Positions 45,366 to 56,499 of a stretch of DNA of 64,000 nucleotides are shown in pieces (position 1 is the first letter of the stretch; each line of letters opens with the position of its first letter). Below the pieces are notes generated by a model, which was not told where the DNA came from, did not search any database, and saw only the letters and a list, made by a program, of their open reading frames with translations. The DNA comes from Symbiodinium natans (lineage: Eukaryota; Sar; Dinophyceae; Suessiales; Symbiodiniaceae), in contig CAJNDS010002442.1 in assembly GCA_905221605.1 (NCBI GenBank), positions 218,501 to 282,500 of the forward strand, written 5' to 3'. The position numbers and the translations under genes were made by a program.

Positions 45366-45560
45366 CTCAGAGGTCCGTCGATTCTCTTGGGTACGGAATC
45401 AGGTGGAGACGCCTTGGATGGATGCAGATAGGCCCAAGTGCTCTCCAAAGGCGCCCATTTGCACTGACAAGAGCAATCTGCTTAACATCGGGCGTGGCGC
45501 ACTCCACAGGGTCTGCAGTTGCAGGAAGCGACACGACCTCGTCCAGGGCGACTCTCGCCC
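45366..45560 (-). CDS. Possible isolated exon, function unknown
   Basis: A minus-strand open stretch reads VALDEVVSLPATADPVECAT then DVKQIALVSANGRLWRALG. It has protein-like composition, no domain recognised and no proven junction. Confidence 0.25.
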
Positions 45561-46004
45561 AACACCTGGCAAACAACGCACACATACGCACGCACGCATG
45601 CACGCCCATTCCTTTCCTGTTGAAGCTTCGCCGCGTCAGACATGACTGGTGCAAGTGCAATTTCATTCGCAACTTGATTCGCGTGGGCAAATGCCACATT
45701 GGCGTGATTGCCTCACACTCCTCTCTCAACACTCCTCTCCGCACGTCCTCCCTGTGACGTATAGGACTACAGCGCAGCATTTCCATCTGTGAAGAAGCCT
45801 AACACCTTGCCAGCCACAGCGCAGCCCTCGTAACGGAAGCAAGCAACATGAAATGCATGCTGCCGCGCCGAACATTGTTAACTCTGTGTTTTCTGCAGCA
45901 TGAGCTCCTCTGGGTGCACAGGTGCGAGCAAAAGGGCACCTTCTTGGCTCAGCGCTCAAGGAGCTTGCGGGTCTGCTCTGAGAAGACCTTTGCAGTGCGT
46001 TACA

Positions 46005-49000
46005 TTTCTTGCACCTTGAGCATTTTTCCCACTGCGGCCTGCACGATCTCCGAGGCACAGGCCTGTATGGCCACGTTGCGCGGAAGAATCCGAGTGAATA
46101 CAAAGTGGGCAAGCTTATTGAGAGGACCCGTCACGACCCACGAGGTCCTGTCGAGAGGCACGACAAACTGATTGGCGAATTCTTGCACTGCGTCTGCCTG
46201 CGCTCAAGTTGCGCAGGCTAGCTTCAACACGCTGGTGCCGAAAAGGATGGACACTGTTCAGATTATCTCCTGCAAGAAATCGAGGTACTCAGCATCTGAT
46301 GATCTCGTGAACGCATCAGAATGTTTGAATACTTTCCTTGCTCTGAATCTGGACCTGCCCTGCTGTCTCCCCAAGTGCTTGAAGACGCTGCTGAACGACA
46401 CGCAAAAGCCAACGTGTATCAGAGGATTGGTAGCAAGAAGCACTACACTGCAAATCAAGACAAGGACAAGGAGAGACAAAGAAGTTTGCAGCTTCGAAAC
46501 GTTTCACAACCCAGTTTTCTCCCAAGACTAACCCAGGCACCTTTGACATCCTGTGGGCACAGGCTCGGCCCCACGACGACGATAGCACGGAAAACCGAGC
46601 TGTGTTGTTGAGCTCAGGCTCTGACGTGATGACTCGCTGCAGATGACTTGCAGACCGATGATGGAAGATTTCTTGAAACACCCTCCTACAAACAGCCCCA
46701 TGGCCGATTGTAAGTAGTGATTATGATGGTGGACAGTGCAACGAATTCGTCCAGAGCAATGATGTCCCACAGCAAGCACACATCAAAACGGGAATTGGAT
46801 CGGCATGCCTGCCAAGATTTGCCAAGCACTCGGAAACGACTTCATGGGGCTCCTGCGACAGAAGACGCGTTTCGCTCACGAAGGCCGATGTTGTTGCTGC
46901 CCTTTACTGTCCTGCTCGATCTTCGTGCTCCTGGCTTCCTTGGCAGCGCGTGTGGCGGATCCGTAAGAAGCACGGCACATCTCACACTTGGCAGCTGAGC
47001 TTCTGCGTTCACTCCGGCGAGGTAGCTCGGAGTGACCGTGGCACCAGCAACGCAGGCCAGCACGTCCACTCCTGCGAGTCTGCTTCTGGGAGGCTCGCAG
47101 GTTTCTCATGCTTCCAGCTTCCTGCACCAGACAACTCAACGCTCAAGCCCTGCACAAACGTAGTGATGTAGGCCTGCAGAGGTGCAATCTGCAAAGCAAA
47201 GCGGCGTCACTCAATCCACTAAGCTGCTCTCTGTTTTCTCTGAAATTCTCCGGCCGCTTCTGTATTGCATCCCATGCCCAACAGCGCTGGTAGTGTGCAA
47301 GGCAGACAGCAAGCGAAGAGGCCAGTGTGATTAGTCCCTAGCCTTGGACGCTGCATAGTTCGCAACATAGGCACTGCCTTTTGCAAAAGGCAGAACCCGG
47401 ACGCCGGATGGTCAATAAAACATGCAGCCAAAGTCGGTCGTGCCTACTTCACCCGCAAGAGATGACATCAACACCATTCCGCCAGTGGCGCCTGACGGTA
47501 AACAGATCTGGTCGTGTGATCCCACATACTCTCAATCAGACGAACGCTTGAACCCAAGCCGTTGATAGGCTTCCAAGCTACATCTTTCCAGCCTTGTTGT
47601 GCTAAGTAGTTTCCAAAGATGTGCGCACTTGTCAGCATGGCCCGGACATTGACGTCGATCACATCCATAGACTCACCTGCTATCCGCACAATGCGACAAG
47701 CAGTGGGCAGCTTCAACTCGAGCAAACGGCAAACAGCGCTGTTTGAAGTGCAAATCCCAGCACAAAATTGATTTATTCGAGGAATCCAACCACACCCCCC
47801 CCCTTGTTTGGAACCAAAAAGCCTGACCCCTCACTTTCCTCGATGTTATCAAACTTGTTGCGATGGACCGGTTCCTGGCCAAAAGTAAGTACAACTGAAT
47901 CTAGCCAAAAGTTTTCAAGCTAGCTTTCGTTCCATCAAGTAAGCCCAACTGTTCAACTCCCGGGCCTTCCAGCAAGTACTAGAAAAACCAGAGCTCGTAT
48001 AGTTTGCGAAATACCAGATTCAGAGCGCGAAAGCCTCCGAAAGACCACGTCTCACTGGCCTAGTCCTCCATCCAAGAAGGTGGTACGAGGCCCAGTTGCA
48101 GCTGCATTGAACACCAGCACTCGGACCTTCCGATTGACACAAGTCTCCCGCTCACACCATCTGTATCCGTCTCGACTCCTGCCACAGGGCCTGATGCTTC
48201 TCCAAGATCTCTGACAGCCAGGTGTCCGTCATGTTCACCAGGTCAAGGGTCCACGTCTCTATCTCAGTGTAAGCAAAAGTAGTCAGTAAACCAAATTTTG
48301 ACCCAGTATGACTCCTTGCCTCCACATGACAAGTCACAGAAGAACGCGAAATGAGTTGAGTATGGTAACGTGCTGCTTGCAAGCTGCTTCAATCTCAACC
48401 TTGCTGAGCAGCGTGTCCTTCAACTTCTGCATCGCTGTGGGCTGCCTGGCCGGCCAGCCAAAAAGAGGAGAGATTGGGGAGAGGAGGGGGGGGGATTTGG
48501 GACGGCCTCGACTTTCTGGCTCGGAAGCTTTCAGGAAATTTCACACTCTTGCTGCATTTTTGCTAGAATCAGCATGAAAGGTGCCTGGCCACCAAGATCA
48601 AGTTCAGCTTTAGAGCAGCCAGCTGTTGAGCCCACGCCTCACATGCAAAGCAGCCCGCATCAGCTTCTCATCAGGCTCCTGATTACCTTTGATAGCAAAG
48701 CGGTCTGCATTGGGCCGTTTTCAATCCACGCATGAGACGTTAGCGTCGGGACAGGCCGTGATCTTCACTGAAGAGCGAAGCAAAGGCACCATTCAATCTC
48801 TATAAATCTACATTCATGAAGTGACTTTGAATCTCTTCGAAGGTGAGCGTGCCACTTCTATCTTTGTCCATGGCTACAAACAGCTGGTCGATCTGTGCAA
48901 ACGCTGCCTCAGACACAAGTCCCTCGCGCAGAAGGATGTACTTTTGGAACTCCTGGCATAAGAACCACTGACTGGCACCATCCCAAAGAGAACCCGTCTA

Positions 49001-51435
49001 AAGGCATGTCTCTAAAAACCATTCTGGGGCGTTGGGTTGTTGTTTAGAGCTTCACAGCGGGAGGCGCCTGTTATGACAGTAGAGGCTGCCAAGGGGAGAC
49101 GGTCAACCGAGATGGCGCCGTGGAGGTCATCGAGGCTTGGCCAGGGGGACCCACAAGTTGAGGGCGCGGGGCAGATGTGGACAAAGGGGAAAGAAAATAA
49201 GGACAGCAATATCGAGTTGACAGGGAGGGTGCGGCAGACGGGGGAGGTATAGGCTGACGGGGGCTGGGCGAGGCGTGGACAACGAGGGCGGAGAGCGCGG
49301 TATCCCGGTTGATGGGGAGGGGTAGCGGCGGTCAACCAGGAAGGTGTGGTCAGATGGAGGAGAGGCGTGGACAAGGGAGCCAGCAAGAAGAATGGGGCCC
49401 ATACGAAGACTGAATAGGTCAACGGAGGACTTGATGGGCCAGCGTGGTCAGACGGAACTTGATGGGGCGGGTCCTGCCGGAAGAGGCTATACGAAGACTA
49501 GACTGTCAATGGAAGACTTGACGGGGCCGGCGTCAGACGGAGGAGAACTTCACGAGGCTAAAAGAACTTGCAGGGTGGATCCTGACGGAAGAGGCTACAA
49601 CACAAAGGCAAAACAGTCAACGGAGGACATGACGGGGCCGGCGTGGTCACACGCAGGAGGCTACGTGACAGAAGATGAAACGGGGCCGACGTGGGAAGTG
49701 GTGAAGAGAATTGTCGTGCGAGCCCCACTGTTGCATGCATGTTTTTGCCGACGGGTCAATTACCGTCGTGCGTTTTGCACACTTTTGACTGCGGTTGGTT
49801 GGGCGGATGTTTTTGGTTTGGGTTTGGGATGTTTTCCGGGTTGCGGCTTGATCTTGTTTTCTTCGGATCCCCCTCCCCCTTCCCAGCCCCCCAGCAACTT
49901 CTGTTTTCGCCGTGGCCTATCTTGCTTGTACCCACCCTAAAACCCCGATGGCCACAAAACAACGGAGCCCCCCGTGGAGCCAGTAGTGCTAGGCATCACT
50001 GGCAAGATGTTTCTCTGGCAAAATCTTCGCGATGACTCAACATGCGGCTCACACGAAAAGAGATCGCACCTGCACTTTGCAAAACAAACTGGCAGCCCTC
50101 GGTAAACGTTGCGTTGGTAGGTTGGCACGGGTGCATTGCTCAACACTTAAACCGCCCGCAAGTTTGTTTTACAATGTTTTACATACAAGCACTTACAAGC
50201 ATGCGACCAGCACTCCTGCATGTCAATTTCACCGGTGTTGTCGGTGTCGATGTGGTCAAAAAGGGCCCGTGTAACACGGGTTTGCCGCTTCTTCCCAGAA
50301 GTGTAGCCGGCAATCACTTTGCTGACAGCAGCAACCACATTTCCAAAGGACAACACACCAAGAAGCATCCATACGGAACCTACAAGACGTCCCAGTTGAG
50401 TCTTGGGACTGTAGTCACCAAACCCAACAGTCGAGAAGGTGATTACGGCCATGTACACTGCCTCGACAGGGGTCAATGTGTACCCACCTGTCTCTGGACA
50501 CGTCTCGCTCAGACAGCCATCCGCATGAGTGGAACCATAAGAGCAGGTGCAAGCCTCATAGGTTGCAAAGAAGGTGGCCCAGGTGACAACAAAGAAAAGG
50601 TAAATTGAAACGGCATGTGCAAGGTCCTGCCAGACAGAAGGTTTTGCAGGTTTCTTGTCTTCGGAAGGTATCAGCTTTGATCGCACCTTGCTCAGCGACT
50701 CATCAAAACTTTGCTCTGCCTGTTGCATCAAAATGTCACAGAGGCTATTGACGATGTTCGCAACCAGCAAGGTGCCCAGGAGGACATAGACAGTCATGAA
50801 TATTTTGCCGTGATGAGTGACAGTGATGTCTCCGTACCCGATTGTGGTAATGATCTGTACCACGACATAGAAGGCGGTCAGCGGTGTCCACTCCTGTTGC
50901 ACGGACAGAAATGCGATGCCCGCAGCCAAGTATATCGCCAGAGCCAGTGCGTTGATCGTTCGGGGGTAGCGAATCATGAAAGGGAGAGTCTCTTCTATGG
51001 CAGTATCAGAAGACTCATCCGAATCCTCCTCTGATGCCAACGCTTCATGGGAGCAGGAAGCATCCCTCATCACAAACTGTCAAACAGGGCACTTACAGAC
51101 TCGTCCTGAGCCAGTGCTATTGCAGCGACAGGCATTTAGTATAGTCATGCATCATGCAAGTTTCAATCACACGACATTGCTCTGAGAGACTAGAAATGCC
51201 AGGGACATTCCGCAGAGCCTCACCCAAACCATGACTGCCACCAAGCACGAGGGCCCAATGGCCCGGCTTGACATAGCCTGCCGCTGCTGAGCTCAGATGT
51301 CCTTGCAACGAGTGCAAATTCTTGCTAGCCTCCTTCCGAAATGTTCACGGTGACAACAACTGCTGACAATAGTCGGTGCGACTGCAGCAGGTAGGCAAGG
51401 ATGGCTGCAAGGATCGCAAAGATTCGGAACGCCAT
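46005..51435 (-). CDS. Short-chain dehydrogenase/reductase (SDR), membrane-anchored; host of the nested K+ channel gene
   Basis: A classical SDR in many small minus-strand exons. Exon 1 (51435-51330) starts MAFRIFAILAAILAYLLQSH, a membrane anchor. Exon 2 (51301-51219) has the nucleotide-binding motif HWALVLGGSHGLGE. Exon 3 (from 48637) continues AWAQQLAALKLNLILVAR. Then come KLKDTLLSKVEIEAACK (about 48430), EIETWTLDLVN (about 48270) and VRVLVFNAAATGP (about 48115). Exons 47676-47593 (DVIDVNVRAMLTSAHIFGNY), 47491-47444 (GGMVLMSSLAGEVG), 47377-47343 (SAYVANYAASK), 47173-47122 (AYITTFVQGLSVELSGAG) and one from 47071 (VDVLACVAGATVTPSY) follow. A C-terminal exon (about 46170-46005) has TGPLNKLAHFVFTRILPRN. 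Catalytic Asn, Ser, Tyr and Lys are all present. SDRs of this shape use NAD(P)H on steroids, acyl chains or similar; the substrate is unknown. Introns use GC or GA donors. Intron 2 holds the whole K+ channel gene. Confidence 0.93.
48800..51070 (-). CDS. Two-pore-domain K+ channel with C-terminal EF-hands (TPK/KCO-like)
   Basis: Two minus-strand exons, 51070-50216 and 48952-48800 (stop TAG), encode about 336 residues. There are four hydrophobic segments and two pore loops. The selectivity filters are TTIGYGD (first pore) and STVGFGD (second). The C-terminus has two EF-hands: DTDNTGEID, completed across the junction as DMQEFQKYILLREG, and DKDRSGTLTFEE. The intron has a GA donor (ATGCAG|GAGTGC) and an AG|G acceptor. 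The N-terminus is acidic (ASEEDSDESSDTAIEE). The layout matches plant TPK channels, which are Ca2+-regulated K+ leak channels of the vacuole or plasma membrane; the location here is not shown. Start Met 51070 is the first in frame, and an upstream exon cannot be excluded. The gene lies entirely in SDR intron 2, same strand. Confidence 0.95.
49080..49720. repeat. Diverged purine-rich minisatellite in the K+ channel intron
   Basis: Imperfect tandem copies of a roughly 50-60 bp motif with GTCAACGGAGGACTTGACGG and GGCGTGGTCAGACGGAGGAG cores. It keeps a 198-codon plus-strand frame open, which I regard as an artefact of the repeat. Confidence 0.75.
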
Positions 51436-51799
51436 CCTGGCTCCAGCAAGAGAGCATGCGCAAACGCTCAGGGGCAACAATTCAAAAGTATTGAACATGC
51501 GCAAGAATGACAGGCATGATTGGAAGGCTCCTGGTTGAAGCTGGACAAGGTGGGCTCTACAACTCATGCTCATTCCCATGCACCATGTGTTATCATGCTC
51601 TCAGCTCCGTATCCCCGGCTCCTGCGAGTCATGAATGCTTGCCACATGGCTGGCTGGCTCTACTGGGCTCTACAGGCAGACTCTGTTTACATCTTGCACC
51701 ACATTGCCAGGACGTCTCAAAGAAGCTGGCGCAGCAGATGTCGACCATACTTCTCTTGCTGGGTGAGCAGCAGCAGCCACCAGTGATCGCATGAAGCAT

Positions 51800-52660
51800 G
51801 TCTGGAAACAAAAAGCTAACAGTAAAGGGCAACGCAGTGCTCGGAACCCTGCCATCTGCCGGACGGTGTCCGTCTTGCGTTTGGCCAACATGACTCTGGC
51901 GCGAGCCTGCGAGGCAAGGCACAACTCGCCCCTGCAGGAGCAGATTAGGAGCGGAGTGGGAGCGGAGTGGCTCGGAGTCAGAAACCGGCTCGGGTCCTGA
52001 ATCTGCGTTGCAGCCTCGGTCTGCCTCCTGCAAGCACTCGCCAATGCATGCAGTTCCGCAGTTCTGCGACCGCGACATGAAGCCCACGTACCACGTAAGC
52101 CAACAAAGTCCACCCAGGCCTGAGGCTGCTTCTCACAGCTCTCCCACGAGCCAGCGCCTTGGGCAAGCTTGATGCAGCTCGCCTCACGACATTGTGAAGC
52201 ACTGCGCCATGCGCCGTGCCTGCACTTTGGCAGCGGAAGAATGGGCGATCTCGCTGATTTGCCTCCAGCGTTTCAACCAGTCTGCTCAGACAAACGTTCC
52301 CGTGCCTCGCTGCATCTCATTGCATCTCTAGACTATCTTACAGGCAGACTTCGCCGACGCATGCATATCCGAAACATTCCGAAGCAAGCCGGCGCCTCTT
52401 CAACTTGGCTCTTGTCATGCTGCCCCTGGCAACCTTCTGGATCTTCACGGCGGCATTGTTCCTAAGCGAGGCAGCTCTCGGCATTCTGGCGGAATTACAG
52501 CAAAATGCAACAAGGGCCCGGCTCCACGAAGGCGCGGCGTTCCGCATGGCTGGGATCTTCGATTCCTGAGCTGAGAGTGGCATCGAAGCAAAGAAGCAAA
52601 GGCAGTGCTGAAGGCTTTTTAGACTCGGGCCGGAGTCCCCCTCCACTCCTCAGAGAACTC
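51800..52660 (-). CDS. IQ-motif protein, gene segment copy 1
   Basis: Minus-strand exons carry IQ-type calmodulin-binding motifs: RNNAAVKIQKVARGSMTRAK (about 52475-52377), SSAAKVQARRMAQCF (about 52292-52195) and ELHALASACRRQTEAATQIQ (about 52060-52005), then ARVMLAKRKTDTVRQMA (about 51910-51855). IQ motifs (IQxxxRGxxxR) bind calmodulin or myosin light chains. The overall protein is not recognised. About 700 bp are duplicated at 56.65-57.42 kb. The frame of the exon near 52170-52110 is uncertain. Confidence 0.6.
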
Positions 52661-52739
52661 TCACAAAGGATTCGCAACGCACGGAGCACACGTCTTCAAT
52701 CGTCCGTGACTCAACAACTCCGCAACAAAAGGGTGCCGG

Positions 52740-53260
52740 AAACTTGGGATGCTCAGCGCGGCACCTTCACAGGCCTGCACAAACTCCTGCACAGTCTATG
52801 CACAGCAACACGGCAGAATAGGGCACGCGCACAAAATCTCACGCCCCGCGACAGCCCTGACATGTCGCGACAGCATGGTCTGGCGCTGCCACCTCCAGCT
52901 GTGACCCGACTATGGACACCACGACCTTGCCACTGGTCTCCTCTCAGCAAGCAGGTAGTTCAGGCAGTCTCGCGACTCGCAGCGGCAGGTAGTTTTCAAG
53001 AGCCCGTGCTTCTTCCACTGTCGCCCGGCAGTCTCCGGGCCTCTGAGACATGGGAGACATCAGAGCCGCCCTCACGGTCGTAGTCCATGGGCATAGGGCT
53101 GCTCCATCTGCCGCGAGCACATGAGAGCCCCATGCAGTTCTACGCAGAATGCCCTTCTCGCATGAACCTGGCCCCGCCTGGAGCTGAGACCCGCATCCAA
53201 AATGCCAGCCAAGACCTTGGAGATGGAGTCAGCTCTCTCATCTACTTCTGCAGGCGACAT
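52740..53260 (-). repeat. Dispersed repeat cassette, copy at 53 kb
   Basis: On the minus strand: VQEFVQACEGAALSIP (about 52790), GDQWQGRGVHSRVTAGGG (about 52940) and KVLAGILDAGLSSRRGQVHA (53225-53150). It matches the 36-kb cassette in order and orientation. More diverged relatives, with SPGVLEGSLSSR / SPGILEGSL motifs, lie at about 53460-53750 and 54110-54330. Confidence 0.65.
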
Positions 53261-54530
53261 GCAGCCAAGCTGAGGGCGGCATTGCTCTCCTCCTGCACTG
53301 TCAAGAAACTGAACCCAGCAGAACGCGGATGAACATGGCAGAACAAGTCGCCTGCAGCCAGTTACAATGTGACAAGAACTATCGGCCTCACATTCCGCTT
53401 CCTTTGAGCAAGCCTCGACACATTCTGCACCAGGTCTTTCAAGGTGTGCCCAAAATTACAAAGGCTTTCTCTCTGCGCCCCAGAAATCTCCCAGCCTCTG
53501 AAACAGTCGACCCTCCATCCAAGACCACAACAACTGGCCTGATCCATCCGACAAAAGCTCACATGGGCCGATATGATTCAATGTGAGTCCTAGGCCGCAC
53601 CTTGAGCTCAGGCTACCCTCCAACACGCCAGGCGAGACCTTGCAGCTGGCTTCAGCTCCGATCAGCAAAGCCGTTTACCTTGACAGGAAACCCATCGGAG
53701 GGCAGGACGGCCTCGCTCTCCACCTCCACCTAACCCAGTGAAGCAGAAGCGAGCAGCACGTCAATGCAGAGAGGTTGAGTGGTTTTTTGGTCTTTTGTAC
53801 GACGATGGCCCTCCAACAGCCTCAATTCTGTTGATGTTGCAAGACAGCAACGCCCAAAGAAAAGGATGCAGCATTGTGAGCATGCAAAACACACACTGAC
53901 AAATCGAGAACAGAACGCCATCCAAATACGATTTTCATGCAATGAACCAGCCGCGGCATGTAACCTGACTCATCCCTCTTTGCATGACACAAACCTCCCT
54001 TGCTAAACTACGGGCGACAACCCCGATAACGGAAGGGCAAAACAGCTGCCGTCTCCAACCTCGGAAGCATCCAAGCTTACCTCCACGACCACCGGCCTGA
54101 TCCATGTGCCACAAGCTCACATGGGGCCAATATGACTCAATGTGGGTCGTTGTGAAATGCCCTTCCCACATGCCCTAGGCCCACCTTGGGCTGAGACTGC
54201 CTTCTGGGCTGAGACTGCCCTCCAAGATACCAGGCGAGACCTTGCAGCTGGTTTCGACATACCGAAAAGGCCGCCTACCTGATAGCCGAGCAAAGAGCGG
54301 CATCTTGTTCGGCCTCCACCGAGCAGTACGAAGCCAAATTTTATCTGCACTGTGCCCAAAAAAGTTCCCTGCCTCTGCCTCTTGCTCAGCTTCCTTCGGG
54401 CCCGCCTCTCAACCGCACAGTCCATGTTTGAAGGATACCAAAACAATTCAAAAGTCACCTCGAACTTCTCTGTGTAAAAAATGCTCTAAGCCCCTGCACA
54501 CGCCGTACTGAACGCCTGATCTGCACCCGC

Positions 54531-54549
54531 CCGCCGGTCGGACCGGCGG
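54531..54549. repeat. GC-rich hairpin
   Basis: CCGCCGGTC, one G, then GACCGGCGG: perfect 9-bp arms. It sits about 40 bp outside the left direct repeat of the GC-rich insert. Confidence 0.9.
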
Positions 54550-54689
54550 CTGGCACCCGGGGTCGGTGTGGGAGGGAACTACAACACGGCGGCTAGAGCG
54601 GTTGCGACGTGTGCCTACACCGCTACGCTTGTCCCTGATTACACAAGACACGACATGCGCCGCTAACACGAAATCTCCAAAACCGGCAG

Positions 54690-54903
54690 ACGTGCAGACG
54701 AAATCTTTTGCGTCGAAGCGCACCGCGCGCTCGGGCTGCACGGTCCGCCGCAATTCCGCGCCGGCGCGGGGCCGGCACACAGCACCCGCACGCGCGCAGA
54801 CGAAAGCTTTTGCGTCGAAGCGCACCGCATGTTCGGGCTGCACGGTCCGCCGAAATTCGGCGCCGGCGCAGGGGGCACGTATAGCACACGCCAGGCGCAC
54901 CCC
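54690..54903. repeat. Two tandem copies of a roughly 107-bp unit
   Basis: CAGACGAAATCTTTTGCGTC and, about 107 bp later, CAGACGAAAGCTTTTGCGTC each start a unit containing GGGCTGCACGGTCCGCCG. It lies inside the GC-rich insert. Confidence 0.85.
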
Positions 54904-55521
54904 CTGCCCGCTACGCGCCGGCGCTCAGACACCACTCAGAAGACACACACAACTTGACGAGGTCGTCGCCCCGCGTCGGCGGCGTACTCGATGCCCGACG
55001 CTGCCTTCCCGAGCACCTGCATGGTAGATCCGACGGGCACGGCGACGGCCTTTGAGAGGCTGTGCACCGAAACCGCTGGGCGTAGACCGCACACGTCGGA
55101 ATTCCTTGAACCAACAGTGTCTGGCGGCTTCCCAAAAGGATGACCGAACGCTGCTGACTGCCGGACCCTTCCAGTGACCCTTGCGAAGGCGCCGACGTCG
55201 ACGTTCGGGAACGTCAAAGTCGACGTGAATGTGGAAGGTGGACGAGGAAGATAGCGAGGGCGCGACTGGCGCCGACTTGAGGATTGGCGGCGCGGCATGG
55301 TCACGACAACGAGGTCGAGGACCGAGGCTCTGGACGACGGTCTCTTCGGCCTCGTCGTTGAAACGGTCGCCAGAGATCTCCTCCATTACTTGGCCACAGC
55401 GCACGGGTGGCATTCGCGAACCGCCGCGGCAGCGGCAAGATCCACTCCGAGGTCGTTGTTGGCACCACCAGCATCGGCTGGCGGAGGCTGTCGCCGCCGC
55501 ACCAGCCGCCTGCTCCAAACC

Positions 55522-55561
55522 ATGCGTGATCACCATGCGTGATCACCATGCGTGATCACCA
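55522..55561. repeat. Triple tandem ATGCGTGATCACC
   Basis: Three copies of a 13-bp unit, each holding the palindrome TGATCA, inside the GC-rich insert. Confidence 0.95.
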
Positions 55562-55757
55562 CTCCCCAAGCCGCCGCGGCGTCGTCGAAGAGTAAGGAGG
55601 CGCCAAATGGCGCGCCACGACGACGCGTTCGCACGCCTCCGTTGGGACCTCCCCGAGGCCAAAAGACATGGCGGCGTCGAAGGTCCTACAAAACTGTTGC
55701 AACTGCCGTCCCAGAGCCCCCTTTCTAGATGCCCCCTTCCCAGATGCCCTCTTTCCA

Positions 55758-55775
55758 GATGCCCCCCCCCCCCCC
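55758..55775 (-). repeat. Poly-C run
   Basis: A mononucleotide C tract near the right part of the GC-rich insert, preceded by repeated CCCAGATGCCC units. Confidence 0.9.
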
Positions 55776-56499
55776 CCTCCCAGATACCCCTCTTCCCACA
55801 TGCCCCTCAGCCCACTCACAGCCCTTCTCCCCTGGCGGCGCTAGTGCCGGCTGCTTCGCACTGCTGGAGGGCACGTTCCTCATGTCTCCTGCTCACCTGT
55901 GGCCAGTTCTGCCACGGATCCTTCTTCTTGAATCCTGAACTTCCCCCCCCCCGAGCTGGGAGCTGAAAAGTAGCTGAAAAGTGGTGGCTAGAGCAGCGAG
56001 AGGCTGCGACGTGCGTGAAAGTTGTGACATGTGCCTACGCCGCTAGGTTTGTTCCGACACACAAGACTGTGTTACCCGACCAATTACGCAGAACAGACAC
56101 GCACAGAGCAACACCTAGGCACAAGCTCACAAAAGTTGACGCGTGTGTTGGTCATTTGTTCGACGGCAGACACCGGTGACTGCATCCAGCACTCAACAAA
56201 ATCTTTGAACAAATAGCTCTACTCAAGATGGTTCTTCGAGCGCTCCTGCCTCCGCTTCCGGATGGACCGATGTCCTTAGTGTAAGTTAATGGTGGACATG
56301 ATGTGGCCATCTTGCGTCGCCGAAGGAACAGGTCTCTTTCTTCTGGCAAACAAGCCGCTCTTCAAGGTGTCCTTGCGGAGGTTCTCCGTGGTTCCTTGCC
56401 TTCCAGACGAAATTGCAAGAACGACGCTTGAGTTATTCCCGTCGCCAGCCAGATGGATTGGTCTTCCTCAATACTCACATGCGTTAGGCCGTTAGGGGC

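Larger units (their letters stand above)
54589..56069. mobile_element. GC-rich insert flanked by imperfect direct repeats
   Basis: Similar sequences bound a clearly more G+C-rich segment. The left one (54589-54652) runs GGCTAGAGCG..TTGCGACGT..GTGCCTACACCGCTACG..TTACACAAGAC. The right one (55986-56069) runs GGCTAGAGCA..CTGCGACGT..GTGCCTACGCCGCTAGG..GACACACAAGAC, with two extra insertions. The inside has long overlapping frames on both strands, for example 55304-54936 minus and 55607-55966 plus, none recognisable. It may be an LTR-like or SINE-bounded insertion, or foreign DNA. Confidence 0.45.

Noticed and set aside
46009-46221. Plus-strand frame GHVARKNPSEYKVGKLIERT
   Set aside because: It looks protein-like but lies opposite the C-terminal SDR exon (TGPLNKLAHFVFTRILPRN), which fits the SDR family and the strand of the gene.
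49344-49940. 198-codon plus-strand open frame
   Set aside because: It follows the imperfect minisatellite in the K+ channel intron; no domain, and antisense to a well-supported gene.
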